64,000 nucleotides of DNA from Hydractinia symbiolongicarpus (taxonomy: Eukaryota; Cnidaria; Hydrozoa; Anthoathecata; Hydractiniidae), in assembly GCF_029227915.1 (NCBI RefSeq), contig NC_079878.1, positions 11,904,001 to 11,968,000 on the forward strand, written 5' to 3'. The translations under genes and the position numbers were made by a program. Below the pieces are notes generated by a model. The model worked only from the letters and a program-made list of their open reading frames with translations, did not search any database and was not told the origin of the DNA. Position 1 is the first letter of the stretch; every line of letters starts with the position of its first letter. Positions 50,400 through 62,800 of the stretch are shown one piece after another.

Positions 50400-53140
50400 A
50401 TACGTTGTTATATGGATTATTAAAACTTTAAACACGGTTGCTATTGCCCGCTATGACGTAAGTTGTAACCAATGACATGCCGCCCTTTACCTGGGTAATA
50501 AAGCTATATATGGGACTTTTCTGTCATTTGTATTTGGATGTCCAGTGTGATATTTAAGATGATTTAAGTTTGTTGTTTTTGTCCTCAGTGATCATACATT
50601 TTCCCCCGCCATTAGCTTGACTTTCGTGTAAGTCACTAGTCGAAAACCAACAACCGTTGCAAAGAGGCTACAATATACACTCGACGACAGCATGTTGAAT
50701 AAACAGTGGTACTCTGTAGTTTGACAAATCATTAGTATTATCCCTATTGTTTTTGTTTAATTTTTTATATTTTCAAATATCTATACGCCAATAAGATGAA
50801 CACTACTGCGTTACCTAAATTAGACCAAAGCTAAGTTGTTTATTTTTGAGCTTCAAAGATTATCTTTAATTTTGTAAACTTTGGGACGACAATATTTCTA
50901 ATTGGGAATTTTTAACATCGATATGCGTGTGGCGTGGTGGAATGCAGAGGCAAGGGGGGATTGCGGGATTCCTACAATTTCGTATCCTGATACTATAATA
51001 TGCACTAATCATTGCTCCCCATGTTAGGATATATATAACTTGCTTCAGAGGTCCTGCAGTGTTTAATACTGGCTCTAATATTCCTTGACGGTGTTCTTGT
51101 AAGTCGAAATATCGAAGTTTTTTTCGTGCATTCTTATCACCCTAATTTTTTAAAAAATGTTGCAGATTAAAACAAAATAATACCAATACACCAATTCATA
51201 ACAAAACAATTACATTTCCCGTTGTAAAAACCGGCGTATAAAAAAAAATTCCGACGAAATAGAATCTCTTTAGAAAATTTTTAGGCGATGTTTTATAGAA
51301 CTGGAGTGTTGCACTAACTAATCGTTTATAATCTACACTTTGTGCTAAAAATGCATGAAGTATAAACTAGTATATAAATAACTAGCTCTATTATACTTCG
51401 TTTAGAAAGCGTTATACTATTTGACAGCCTGAGCGCTAATGAGAGGGTGGAAGGGAAGCGGAAAAGAAAATGAGATAAAAGACGTGCTGAATTACCTCCT
51501 TTTTTTTACTGCGTTATATTAAAATAGCAAGTGGTAACAAACTATAAAATGTCGTGCTTCTTTGTTTTGTTTAATAACTTTTTGTGTCTAGTAGCATGAT
51601 TCGGACAAATACGTTTTTAAGCGTTTTAATAAATGTAGTTTACATCTTATGTAATTTTGGAGATATCGTAGATATATATTACGTTAATTATGCTGAACCT
51701 TATTAAGTGCACAATTTGTCAAGGCTGTTATTGGTCGAAAAACAAAAAGGACATATATAAAATCACTGTTTTGTCTAGAAAGTGTTTAAAATTTAGAACG
51801 ATATCTTTTTTATTTGAACTTACTTTTGTTTTGTAGTGTTGAAGTGTTTTATTTTCTTTCTATTTTGCTTATTTACAAAGGTTTATTATTTTTTTTATTT
51901 TACTAAACATTTTTTACAATTACTTGGCAGAAATATTTCACAGTCCTAAAGGTTCTGGACTGATATGTAGCTCTGCCAAAATTGTGTAAAAGCACAATGT
52001 ATATATGTTAGAAATCAGATTATATTTGTATCAGTTATTTTTCTGTTTATGTCTTTCTCCATGAAGTATTAACGAAAGTTCAAGAGACTCGAGAAAGTGA
52101 TTTGATAAAATGAATGCTGGAGTTATCAACTGTATTGTTAACAGGCCCCAGAATAATCTGAGGCGTTTTGTACGTTAAATGACTTGGGACTGGGTGAATT
52201 TTAGCAAAAAATGGGAAAATAAAAATATCTTTTTCTCTCAGTACTTTCAGAAATGTTAACAGCGTGTATGAGCTGGTCCTACCTACACCATATTTTATAA
52301 CCAAAAACGTCGCCCAAGATTGTAGGTTTGGCATAGTCATGACTATTGATTGAGCGTTGTTCAAGTCAGTTCAGCCAGTTTTAATATCAATTCTCTAGTT
52401 AACTGACGTCAAAGATTAAATCTTTTTAAAACAAAATTAAGCCTGCAAAGGAATAGCGGCGGAGTGGATTATTTCAATGCTAAGAAAGCAGAAAGGTTTA
52501 AAGCCAGTCAACTTTCAGAAACAAAAAATTTTAAAAACAAAATAATTAGCAGATATTTAATCAAATTTCAGTATTTTTATTGCTTTTTTCCGATTTGTTT
52601 GATTTTAAGTGGAAATCCACCTTAACGGAAATGGTTTTTATATTCTTATGTGGTTAAGTTTTTCTGTGATTGGTTAATGTGCAGAAAATATACTACGGAA
52701 AAACGAGTGTCAGTTGCACCTATTTTTCAATGCCATACTCCAGAAAGGTTACACTTTATAATTTGCTGAATATCGAGCAAAATGACAATTTGTAGAGAAA
52801 TTCATTCCAAAATTATTTACTCAAAACATTATTTTTATAAAACAGACAAACGTTCGCGGTAATGGGAAACAAAGGTCAAACTTTTTTTTTTATTTTCTTC
52901 ACTTAAAATGAAGTATGATGTGACATGACAGACATGTTTTTATTATTTATTTTTACTCTAATGTTGACTAGAAGCAATTTAAAGTTTCAATGGTTATGAT
53001 GTCATAGTTGCGTTAGGCTATACTCATAGTTAGTATGTAGGTCAGATCAAACAAAATTCAGTAAACCTAACAGATTATTGGAAACTTTGATATCTTACCC
53101 TGAGGCATATTTATACATAATAAATTGCTAACATACATGT
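50400..53140. other. Gene-free stretch after the satellite
   Basis: No supported gene. A 19-mer (ttgactttcgtgtaagtca, 50617-50635) is shared exactly with 10027-10045. A 94-codon minus-strand frame at 52364-52080 has no recognisable domain and is not called. Confidence 0.5.
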
Positions 53141-53142
53141 AA

Positions 53143-53205
53143 CAGTAGAAACCTCTGTTCTCCTATAAAGAGCCTTTGAGACTCCTATAGTGAGATTTTT
53201 TAGTT
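53143..53205 (+). mobile_element. Possible Tigger-type terminal repeat fragment
   Basis: cagtagaaacctctgttctc followed by tcctataaagagcctttgag has the look of the CAGT(a/c)GAACCTCT... ends of Tigger/pogo elements. No partner end was located and no target duplication is clear. Confidence 0.3.
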
Positions 53206-53768
53206 CACAAAGAAACACATTAAAAGAGACCTACGTTTATCAAGATCTATGTTTAGATTCAGGATCTTTTTCAGACCATTCGCGTTTTTCTTCTCCCTTT
53301 TTATTAACTTATTTTTAGGGGATTACCGTAACATAGCCCATCATCAACCCCGCGCACACGATCCCCGAAATGTAAAGGAATGTCAAGAACCGTAATAATT
53401 TAATATTTGGATTGAAACATTTAATAACTTATGAAATATTTATAGCCATTTTTTGCTAAGGGCTGGCTTTCTTTTAGGGCTCATTTTGAGAGCGCGCTAC
53501 AATGAAATTGATTACCCTTAGTAAATAATTAACGTATAGCGTCAGAAAGATTTTACACAAACAGAAAAACCTCTTCAAAATTTGTTATTGTTAACCTGAC
53601 ATATCCAACTTCAAGAAATAACCAGGAAGGAGATCTGGAAATAAAAAAGAAAAGTTGTTTTTTCTAAAAATACTAAATTAGAGTTTTTAACTCTAAATTT
53701 AAGTTTTTAATTTTAATACCTTTTTTAATTGCGATAGCGCGATGGTTTGGTTTCGGCTCAGCCCTACG

Positions 53769-53852
53769 GCATTCCAAAGTCACATTAATAAAGTTATTTT
53801 AAGATAACAAGTGCTATCTTAAGATAACTCTATTAATGTGATTTCGGAATGC
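53769..53852. mobile_element. Hairpin MITE, about 84 bp
   Basis: GCATTCCAAAGTCACATTAA at the left is mirrored by TTAATGTGATTTCGGAATGC at the right. The inner part (TTATTTTAAGATAAC / CTATCTTAAGATAACT) is also palindromic, so nearly the whole unit folds into one stem. Related fragments (taagataactcgagttattttaagataac, atgtgataattctatctt) follow at 53880-53935. Confidence 0.75.
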
Positions 53853-54673
53853 GTGTATATTCACATAAATGTCTTGATTGTAAGATAACTCGAGTTATTT
53901 TAAGATAACATAAATGTGATAATTCTATCTTTTCTAATGCGCATATGTGTAAATGAACGTTGCTTAGGGTGCGGATACGTAAAGTAGCTCACAAAACAAC
54001 AGCCTACATGAATTTCCGGCCGTATTGACATTTATTTTGATACGTCATTTGTATTGTCCTTGTGGTGTCGCGTATGTGCTCTGCTGTAGAGTTCGCTCTG
54101 CGGTGGAGAACAAGATGCATTTTGTTAGTTTTGTGTTGTGATGTATTGTCCCGTGTTAATTATGTAAAGAGAATAATTGTAATTTTGGTACTATTTTTAG
54201 TTAAATTTTCTGCACATCTTGCACATCTTTTTTCTGCGCATTCAGTCTTCAACATGTAATGACAGAGTCGAACATACATTTTTGTATTAAATTTGCTGTT
54301 GAGTGAAATTTTTCTTTCATACATCACAGGAGTTGTCCTGTATCTCAGCATCTGTTTTAGTTGTTTTCTCTCACATGTAGTTGGCTTGGCTTACGCCACT
54401 ATATATCTAGTAAGTGTTTATTTCTTATTATATTTTATGTCATCTTACATGTGTAATTTGTTGCTTAAATTTCGTCTTGTAATTTTGTCGTTTAGCGAGT
54501 AAAAATAGTTAACTCAGTTAAAATCGTGTAAGCACCTACACTAGTCGATAAGGCCCGCAGAAAAATCTACTTAGTGAATACACAAAAAAAAAATTTTACC
54601 CGTGTTTCCCCGTCGCCTTTATTGAGTAGAGCTTAAAACGCTGCTGAAAATAAATGTATACATTATTCTCTTC

Positions 54674-54720
54674 AATTAGCGGACACTTAATTAACGGACA
54701 CTCGAGCGGACAAATTTTTT
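54674..54720. repeat. GCGGACA-type terminal/subterminal repeats
   Basis: agcggacacttaattaacgg and then acactcgagcggaca give three spaced (a)CGGACA motifs, typical of the ends of Tigger-like DNA transposons in invertebrates. It lies just outside the HIRAN-like pseudogene and may be the end of the element that carried it. Confidence 0.5.
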
Positions 54721-54807
54721 TGCACGAAATGGCAACTATAGGCTTTTTTTCTCTCCAATCAGCGTACAATCCAAAAAATTAGAGATAAGCATTTAATTTT
54801 AAAATAT

Positions 54808-55230
54808 CTATTTTAAACACTTTAAAACTTTACAGGAAATGTCTGCTTTTACAGTCTCAATCTTCTTCGCAAACCAGTCAATCAATTTTTCTTGTCCATA
54901 AAACCTATACACAACTGGTATTTCCAGACCATATCCATCTCTACGATTAACTCTCTTTCCACAAACCTAAGCTGTAATCGAAGTGTTCGAGACTTTCAAG
55001 AACATGAAAAATATTTTTGATATGTTTTGTGGCATGTGTACAACAATGCTTTCGTTTTGTAAAGAATCAGTTCTTATTATTGCTATTGCATTTCCGTCCA
55101 CTTCGTTAGATGGCTCATGCCTGAATTGTAACAGCTCCCTGTAATAGTACTCATTCCAATCCTTTTCGATGAGTATGGGTATGTTGACCTCAATATCTAT
55201 GTTAAACGACAGTTTGAGCGTTAAATTCAG
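54808..55230 (-). pseudogene. HIRAN-like domain protein, interrupted by one stop
   Basis: On the minus strand the frame from 55230 to the TAG at 54808-54810 reads IPILIEKDWNEYYRELLQFR, HEPSNEVDGNAIAIIRTDS, VVHMPQNISKIFFMFLKVS, then an in-frame TAG (54969-54967), then VCGKRVNRRDGYGLEIPVVY and WFAKKIETVKADIS. The order of a R(E/H)P.N..D.NAI.I stretch, a vVHmP segment and a later GYGLEIPVVYRF strand fits the HIRAN fold, which in SWI/SNF helicases such as HLTF binds DNA 3' ends. No start codon is in frame upstream (TAA at 55233-55231), so it is truncated or lacks a first exon. The assignment is by motif resemblance only. Confidence 0.55.
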
Positions 55231-55259
55231 TTAAACCCTGCCATTCATCTAGTGATTAG

Positions 55260-57720
55260 TGCAGATATACGTTATACTAAAACTCTGTTGAGTTGTTATA
55301 GAAAGAAGTTTTCTGCAAGTGCGATTCAAATAAAATTGAGTTATTTATAAGACATTAAATGCCAGTTGGATCACTTAAACCGTCACACATCATGGCGGAG
55401 TGCTTTATTCAGATGTACTGTACCCCCTACCTGAACATATATTTTAAAATCTCACAAGTAGCGGTGAAAAAAGCACGAAATAACTACACCATATTAAAAC
55501 CTTTTCCAGCAGGATTAGCCACCAAACATTTTCTATTTTGCAAAACGTTGTCACGATGGCTCAAGACACATAAAAACTAGTCCGTTAACTATAAACCCAA
55601 CATACATTTTAAAAATCAGGGAACATTTTTTTGTTTTTTTTAAGAAAAAATACAGAATTTATGTCAATATTTCTTTGTGTATCAAAGCTACATTGGCCAA
55701 ACATGCGTTTCCTACTGATCACAGTGTTTGTATTCCGTGAATTATGTTTAGCATGGGTAAAATTCATGGTATTGTTGTTTAAAAAAATTGTCAAATTAAG
55801 TCCACTTGAGATATTTGAACTAAGTCTGTCTACAAAAAACAGTTATTCACATTAATTAATCAGCTCAAAAAATATCTGCAAACTAATTACAGACGATGTG
55901 GCATCCACAAAAAAAAATAGTCCACATGGAATTTAATTCATGTGAAACATAATTCAGTGGTTCTATATTGTTATCCATTAACATCTTAGCTTTAACTGAT
56001 TAACTGTACAGAGTCAAGCATGGTATTCCAATATTCCCGCATATACTTAATGAAAATCATACTATATATCACAAAACTTTGTTAAAATTTAATTGAAATG
56101 GAGTTCTTTAATAGTCTGGATGTAATACAATTTTCTCAATGAATGTGTAGTCTACGAAGTCTGTTATTTCTATTTGTCTTTTTGTGACCATGTCAACAGA
56201 ATTGAAAACATTGTTTGGATTTTTATAAAGCAATAAGGAAAAAAGAATCAACAAGCATTGCAGTTAGTGAGTGACATACATCGCTACTTTTTGGCCACAA
56301 TGGACCAGTGTCAGTGTTGCAAGTGTTTGATTGTGCGTCAAAACCAATACATATGTGTTCAGGCTGAAAATATAATCAACAAGTCACCAAGCCCAAAAAA
56401 TACCGTCAATGAAGAAACTTTATGAAATTCCTGAAACTTGTACTTGAAAAGAGCAATTGGCTTTTAAAAATTGATTCTGGACCTATTTGTATTCATGAAA
56501 ACGGCACACAGTTATAACCTATGGTATAAAGCCAATAGCACTAGTGGAACAAATACTCCACATAAATGTTTTTCTTTTTGATTCAGCCTAAAAAACAGCA
56601 AAAATGCAATGTGTACCAACTAGGATTTTTCTATATAAAAAATTTTTTTCAATTAAGAACAACGAGTTTCCATTCATTACTATCTGCATGCATGAATAGA
56701 TGGGTTTGTTTATTTATATATTTCCAGCATTAAAAAATAATTATTTGAGGAAATTTCTTAAATGTTTGTTAAACTTTCACACAACTGTTTAAAAAGTTAT
56801 GCAGACTTTTACTTTGGACTAAAACGTTCTTTTACTTTATTTTTTTATTGTACATGAAGCAGAGACCAGTGTCCTTCTAGGGTTATTAAGAAATATTTAC
56901 GTTTTATTTAGGTTAAATCTTGGCATTCATTTTTTTGCTTTGCTAAATTGTATTTTTGGTAATATAGAACAGACAGCCAATTACTGATATGAAAAATCGT
57001 AAGAATAATATTAAACGAAGATCCATACAATGTAAATGTAAGTCCTTGCTTTTTTATTGCTTTAGACTCCTCAAATAGAAATATGTGAACACATCTTTTA
57101 GAGTACTATTAGACCTCTATGTATTGTCTGCAAATTCCGGAGAATTGCTTCAATATTTTATTGTTTTGTGTTTTGTTTTCTAGTGGAGAAACTGATTACA
57201 TTACAACGAACGAGTGAATGATCAGTGAAAAACAATCTAAGAAATGTATGGATGCTGAGTCGTTTACAACACATGTAAAAAAGTGCGCCAAATATAATTT
57301 TTTTAAAAAAATCTGCCGAATTTATGGATACTGTGTCGTTGATAGCAAGCACAAACTGTGTATTTGCTTTCCCCTCTTGAAAATTTTAGCGAATGTGTGC
57401 ATGAGAGTTCTGTAACCATGGAACCAATATACGTCTTATGTGCTTTTAACAGAACACTGTGTGGTGAAAATCAATATAAGAATTGCGTCAATGCTGTGGC
57501 GGTTTCACGCGCTGTTAGTAAAAGTATGGATGCTGTTTCTAACAAAACATTATAATCAATGCAAAATGTTATTTTTACATTTGTTAATGCTCGGGAACTG
57601 CAATCTTTCTAAAAAGAGTATGAATGTCATGTCAAGCAAAAAAGGTGTACTAAGCTATGTTGTGGAAATCATTGCAGCAAATATAAGGTCGTGTTCCCAT
57701 AAGTTCTTAAAAAGATGATG
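55260..57720. other. Gene-free stretch
   Basis: AT-rich, with several short overlapping frames on both strands and no recognisable domain or repeat. Confidence 0.5.
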
Positions 57721-57721
57721 G

Positions 57722-57800
57722 ATTTAGTGCAGCTCTGTCGGTAGAGCGTTTGAATCATCTCCTCTACTTGAGATTATAAGTTCAATGTCCCCCCATTGTC
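57722..57800 (+). repeat. tRNA-like SINE head
   Basis: gcagctctgtcggtagagcg is one or two bases from a tRNA D-arm (AGCTCAGTCGGTAGAGCG), so it contains an A box. agttcaatgtcc, about 45 nt later, resembles a B box (GGTTCGAATCC). No acceptor stem pairs, so it is a tRNA-derived SINE or decayed tRNA, not a working tRNA gene. Confidence 0.55.
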
Positions 57801-58773
57801 TAGTTAGTTTGTCATTTCATAAAGATTTTTGTAGCAATGGGAGCTAAACACTGGAAACCTGGTCCATCCTGAAATCCATTGAGCACAGACCACATTAAAT
57901 ATAAATCACCATCAGTGGTTTGAGGCAGAATTGTAAGAGAATTTACATACTGGATGGTTCTTTTGTTATGAAAGTTTTTTTGCAGTAACTTTAATGACTA
58001 AGGTGTCTTTTTATGCCACTACCTGTACACATGATAGAGCTTAAAAGTACTGCCAAACTCTTTTTCCATGTATTGGAATAAAATGTTAGTGTTGATCATG
58101 TTGTTGTTATTTGTTTCTTTACAATACATATTATGACTGCTAGGTGATATATTTCTCTGTTTGCTATTACTTTTCCTAAAATTCATAGTTTCCAAATTAA
58201 TTGTATTCATTTCCAAAGTTTTTTCGTGTAACATTTCTGTGATCTAATAGCAAGATTCTTAAAGATTAATTGTTTTTTAGTGAAGAAACTGATTATTGAA
58301 ATCCACTAGCTGTTACTGTTTTGCCAATTTATATAACCAAAAATTGCAGCAAGCTCAACTGACATCCAGTTATACAATGGCAAGTGCCTTAGCACAAGCA
58401 GATCGATATTAACAAATATGTTCTTGCTTAATTAGTCTTATATATTAATTCGGTATATAACTTCACAATAAAAATAAATACGAGAAGTTTGATTGATGAT
58501 GACATTTTTTATTTTATTTTAACGGATATTTCGTCTTGTTACTACAAGACAATTATCAACGTAAATTGTTACAATTATCTCAAAAGTTTTTTAAATATAA
58601 TTTTCAACAACTACGCAATACACAGAGGACGTATAAAACAATACTTAACGAAACATATAACACATAACGGCATACCCAAAGGTATATAAACTATATACCG
58701 TTGGTGAGGGTAACGTCCACCGCGCGGTGCACAAATGCACTCCTCCCCTTGTTGACTATAAATAATATTTATC

Positions 58774-60290
58774 TTAAAACAATTTTAATGGAACAGATAA
58801 TCCCTGTACATTAAGCGTGGGACTGTTATCACAAATATAGATGGCCTCAGCTATTTTTTTCTTTTTAAAGTGGTGAACATTATCTATCAAAATACTGAAG
58901 TTCTTTTGTTCACCAAGTTGGTAATTCTCAATGACTGAATGTTTTAGGATGTGAGAGTTCTTATCGCGTTTTTGGCGGTCTATCTTTCATTAAGCCTCCT
59001 GGCTGTTTCACCAATGTATGTAGCATCGCACTATTCCACCGGACAAGTATATTTGTACACAACACCATGTTGTGTTCATCCTTGGTTCTATTTCACAGAA
59101 AATAGCAAACATAACATTTTACATTGATCAGCAATGCGTGGCTTGACATTGGCTGATAGAAACTGTTTAAAAGTGTTAGACGCTTTACTAAGCAGTTACC
59201 ATTATTTTCTAATTCGCTTTTCTTAAACGAAATTAACCTTATTTATTTTCCCGTAGCCAGACTTGACAGAATAAAAACCATGAAAGGTGTTATTGGAGAT
59301 TCATTGGTGTCTTCTTCAGAAACAGTGTCGGCATTTTGAATGTTGAAATTTCGCTGTGTGTTATTAATTACATTAGATACAACTGCTTCGGGATAAGTTT
59401 TTTATAAACACATTTTTTAAGTGATTTAGTTCGTATTTCAGATCTTGTGATTAAGAGCATATATTAAACGCTCTCAACACCAACCATTTAACCGTTTCAA
59501 CTTTCCATTGGCGTGATGCAGATGAATTCTAGTGCATTTATATGTCAGTGTTCGTGTCTTTTCGATAAATAGATGTGTTTTTACATCAAGAAAGGCTATG
59601 TAGTTATCGTTTTTAACTTCATATGTTCACTGGATATTCGAATGGTAACTATTAAGTGTGATCAGCACATTGTTTATCTGGTTTTCATTACCAGTGTCAT
59701 CTACATATTTCTTCCAAAATTTTACTGAATTTTTTAATTTTGGGACTATTTCATTCTCCAACTCAACCATGAAGATATGCTAGGACTGGTCCTAGAGGCG
59801 AGCCCATTGCTACACCATCTACCTGAATATAAGTTGGTTGTTAAAACTGAAATGTACATGTTTTGTACATGAGATTAATAGATGTTTCATTTCCTCTCGC
59901 TTAATTTTTGTTTCTATAACTTTTTCAGCATATATCTTTTGCAATATTATGTCTATCTTTTGTTCCAACGGAACGTTGGTGAATAAACTAGTGACGTCAA
60001 AAGGTACTAGTTTGTAATTATGAGGTATCTTTTCTCCTTTCAATGATAATATAAAATCTAAAGAGCTTTCAGTAGTATATGTTGACTTTGTCAGCGGTGT
60101 TAAAGATATCGCGAGGTAGTTTGATGTGTTGTAAGTAGCAGATCCAATATTCGATATGATGGGTCGTGATGGTAAATCGTCAGCTACTGTAGAATTAGGT
60201 GGTATCTTGTGAACCTTGGCGGTACCATAAAACTGAGCAGGGCTGGAACCTTGTGGATACAACTTTTTGTATTCGTTTTCTGTGCTCTCT
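58774..60290 (-). mobile_element. Second Penelope-like element, RT plus GIY-YIG, heavily broken
   Basis: Reading the minus strand: QFYGTAKVHKIPPNS, RPIISNIGSATYNTSNYLA (fingers), LVPFDVTSLFTNVP (motif A; about 60262-59819), GVAMGSPLGPVLA (motif B, about 59800), KKYVDDT (motif C, YVDD at 59707-59696) and YIAFLDVKTHLF (thumb) are recognisable across several frameshifts and stops. Much further on come VVYKYTCP...CDATYIGETARRL (about 59065-58985), the two halves of a GIY-YIG nuclease, and a tail ending in NSPTLNVQGLSVPLKLF and stop (58776-58774). Unlike the first PLE, all catalytic motifs are present, but the frame is destroyed. It is clearly a different family from 1576-3222. Confidence 0.85.
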
Positions 60291-60559
60291 GAACTTGATT
60301 AATTTGTTTTCTTATTGACATTTGGTGTTATATACATAGTGGTTGTATTATAAGATGGAGCGTAAATATCTACGCAAATGTTTATCGTCGTCTTGTGTTT
60401 AATCCCCTTTTAAACTGCCTTATCCCAAAAGAGCCAAAGCTCTTTTGTTAAAATTATTCTTCTATTTGATTTTTAATATTAATTGTTAATCAACCGCATT
60501 TGATGTGGTACTTTAATATCAGATTTTTATTTCCTTAAAGGGCGGAAGAAATTTACATC

Positions 60560-61120
60560 TGTAAGGCTTTAACAAAAAAGTTAGGAAAGAATTGGCAAGT
60601 CAGGAGCAATCCATACACATAAAGTTGGCTAACATTTGCGAAATTGCCTTCACAAAATATTCAGGTGAGAATTCCCGATTTTAAAAGCAATCCATACATA
60701 ACACATTCGGTTATGTTGGTAAATCGAGCCTCTGATAAGTAAGAGATACAGTTATTTCCGCAAATTAGACCTTTGATAATCATTCAGGAAAGAGCTCCTG
60801 TTTCTAGAAGCAATCCATACATCACAGATTCAGTTGTTTCGGTGGATTGGCCCATTGTTAAGCATTCACGAAAAAGCTTCTGTTTCTAGAAGCAATTCAT
60901 ACATCACAGATTCGGTTATTTCGGTAAATTGAGCCATTGGTAAACATTCAGAAAAAGGATCCTGTTTCTAAAAGGAATCCGTACATAATAGATTTGATTG
61001 TTTCGGTGAGCTAGGTCGTTGAAAAAAAATTTAGGAAAATGGTCCTGTTTCTAGAAGCAATCCATACATAGCAGGTTCCGTTGTTTTGGTGAATTGGGCC
61101 TTTCATAACACCGAAGTCGG
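60560..61120. repeat. 82-bp tandem repeat, six diverged units
   Basis: The phrase gcaatccatacat (with variants) recurs at about 60605, 60687, 60810, 60892, 60974 and 61057. The spacings are 82, 123, 82, 82 and 83. Each unit also has cctgtttctagaa before it and ttcggttgtttcggtgaattg after it. The single 123-bp interval is one and a half units. Confidence 0.85.
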
Positions 61121-62296
61121 CACTTGTCTATGGCATTATCAGTTAAGCCCTGCAGATTTCTCTCGTTTCGCTTAATTTTGGCCGGAAATGAATTGTGTCT
61201 AATGTATTATCACATATACGAACTCTACTTGTCTTGTTTCGATGAATTGAGGCCTGAATACTTTTGTATATAGCGATTATCTCTTGGTTGAACGAAACCT
61301 TTTTTTGTTTCACAACATTAAAACTTGTTAACATATACTGGAATAAACTTTAGGCAAACGTGTATCACGTCGTCTTCGTTACGGATTAATCTGTTATGCT
61401 TTCGAATATAGAAGAATCCGTTTTTTTTGTGAAACAATTGTTAATATATATTGAACGATTGTAGTTTGTAGTTGTAGTTTCTTGATGAAATGTGTTTGTG
61501 TATTTCATAGACTGAAGTTATAAATTATACTTTCAGGTTTATTGAATGGTTTTATGATGGTTCTCATAATGTATATAAATGTACTGACAGTAACTCAATT
61601 TTTCTTTGTAGTTTCCTCAAATAATTATTTTTTTCAAAAAATTAGCATCTGTGGCATCACAGAATGTTTCACAAGAAGATTACTACTTCTTTATATATTG
61701 CTTTTTGTTAATATAGAAAGTTTTTTATGTGATTACTTCAAAAAAAATATGATCAAGCTTGTGGCCATCCTTTTTAATATATTACATAGCATGCCCGGAA
61801 TGATATTTTGAAACATTCACTTTCTGTTTGATAGCCCATTGTGATTGATTTCAATTTATTTCCACAAATGAATATATATAATACAGTGCCACGTATGAGG
61901 TGAGCTAGTTTTACGTATACTATACATCTCGTATTATTATAAGAAGCAAATAAGTACTTGTTAAAAAAATATATTCTACAAATAGTTGAAATAGTATACA
62001 GCTAATAGTTTTGATTGAAGTAGAATGAAATGAATGCGGGCTAAAAGACTTTGGAACAAACTCAATTTCTTTATTCCCTTTATAGTTCAGAAACATATTT
62101 TAATGACTTGACACAAGTTGATAATATAAATTGATTACAAACAATAGAACATGCTGCGTGGAGTGAGTGAGGAGGAGAAGAAGAAAACTGTTTTGAACAT
62201 AAACGATGAAGATCCGTCTCGGAGATGGAGACCCGTCACGTCACATTAATTTTAATTGGGTTTTTATAGTTTTTTCGCGCACTTTCACATTGTCTT
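61121..62296. other. Gene-free stretch
   Basis: No supported gene. An 89-codon plus-strand frame at 61542 is hydrophobic because of T-rich sequence and has no recognisable domain. Confidence 0.5.
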
Positions 62297-62800
62297 CTAA
62301 TCTCCGTACGAATAGGACAAGCGTGTGGTAAAAGTGAGAATCGAAAATATCGTAGTTCTTGATTGAAATCTTAACGTAAAGAGTTTCTTCAAGCAGCAAA
62401 AAGGAAGCAAGTAGCTAGACATTTCTTTTTTGAGTATGCCGACTTCTTCTTCACATCTTTTCAACAGCTCTAATTCAATCAGAACAACTCTTTTAAATTT
62501 CATCGACAATCCTTTAAAAAATACGATGTAGTATATATTGGGAGATATTTTTGTGTAACAATATTTTCGTTGTTGCCACTATTTTTTGAGCCCTACAGTA
62601 CCTCTATCCGAATGTTTTCACAATAAATGTAAAATCGTGATATACGAAGTGTCAAGAAATGTAACAACAATTCTACTTACCATCAATTCCGGTATTTTCC
62701 ATCCATTGGGATGACACTTCATGAAGTCTACCCATAGTTGAGAACTGTTTTGTGATGGCGGCATTGTAGCCAATAAATCCAATGCTAATTGAATGTGTTC
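62297..62800 (-). CDS. Two candidate exons of an unrecognised gene (partial)
   Basis: Exon A, 62800-62681: acceptor ttgaag before 62800, strong donor GTAAGT at 62680, frame reading GFIGYNAAITKQFSTMGRLH then EVSSQWMENTGID. Exon B begins at 62511 after a ttttttaaag acceptor and reads SMKFKRVVLIELELLKRC then EEEVGILKKEM. It stays open to a stop at 62297, though a further splice is possible. Joining A to B at phase 1 keeps the frame, across a 169-bp intron, and gives charged, helix-like sequence unlike the surrounding T-rich frames. A second reading of exon A (phase 0, 40 codons) would hit a stop at once in exon B, which favours the model given. The 5' exons would lie to the right, perhaps outside the window. 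Function unknown; a decayed transposon gene is possible. Confidence 0.4.

Noticed and set aside
45959-50435. Long minus-strand open frames of up to 245 codons in the satellite
   Set aside because: They are produced by a 30-bp unit that lacks stops in certain minus-strand frames; two minus frames are open in places. There is no start context, no splice support and no non-repeat sequence.
52080-52364. 94-codon minus-strand frame
   Set aside because: No recognisable domain, no splice or promoter support, and its composition is compatible with chance.
57727-57795. Functional tRNA gene
   Set aside because: The D-arm is excellent, but acceptor and T stems do not pair; better read as a tRNA-derived SINE head.
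62681-62800. Phase-0 reading of candidate exon A (40 codons, LLATMPPSQNSSQLWVDF)
   Set aside because: Equally open, but it hits a stop immediately on joining exon B, whereas the phase-1 reading continues.
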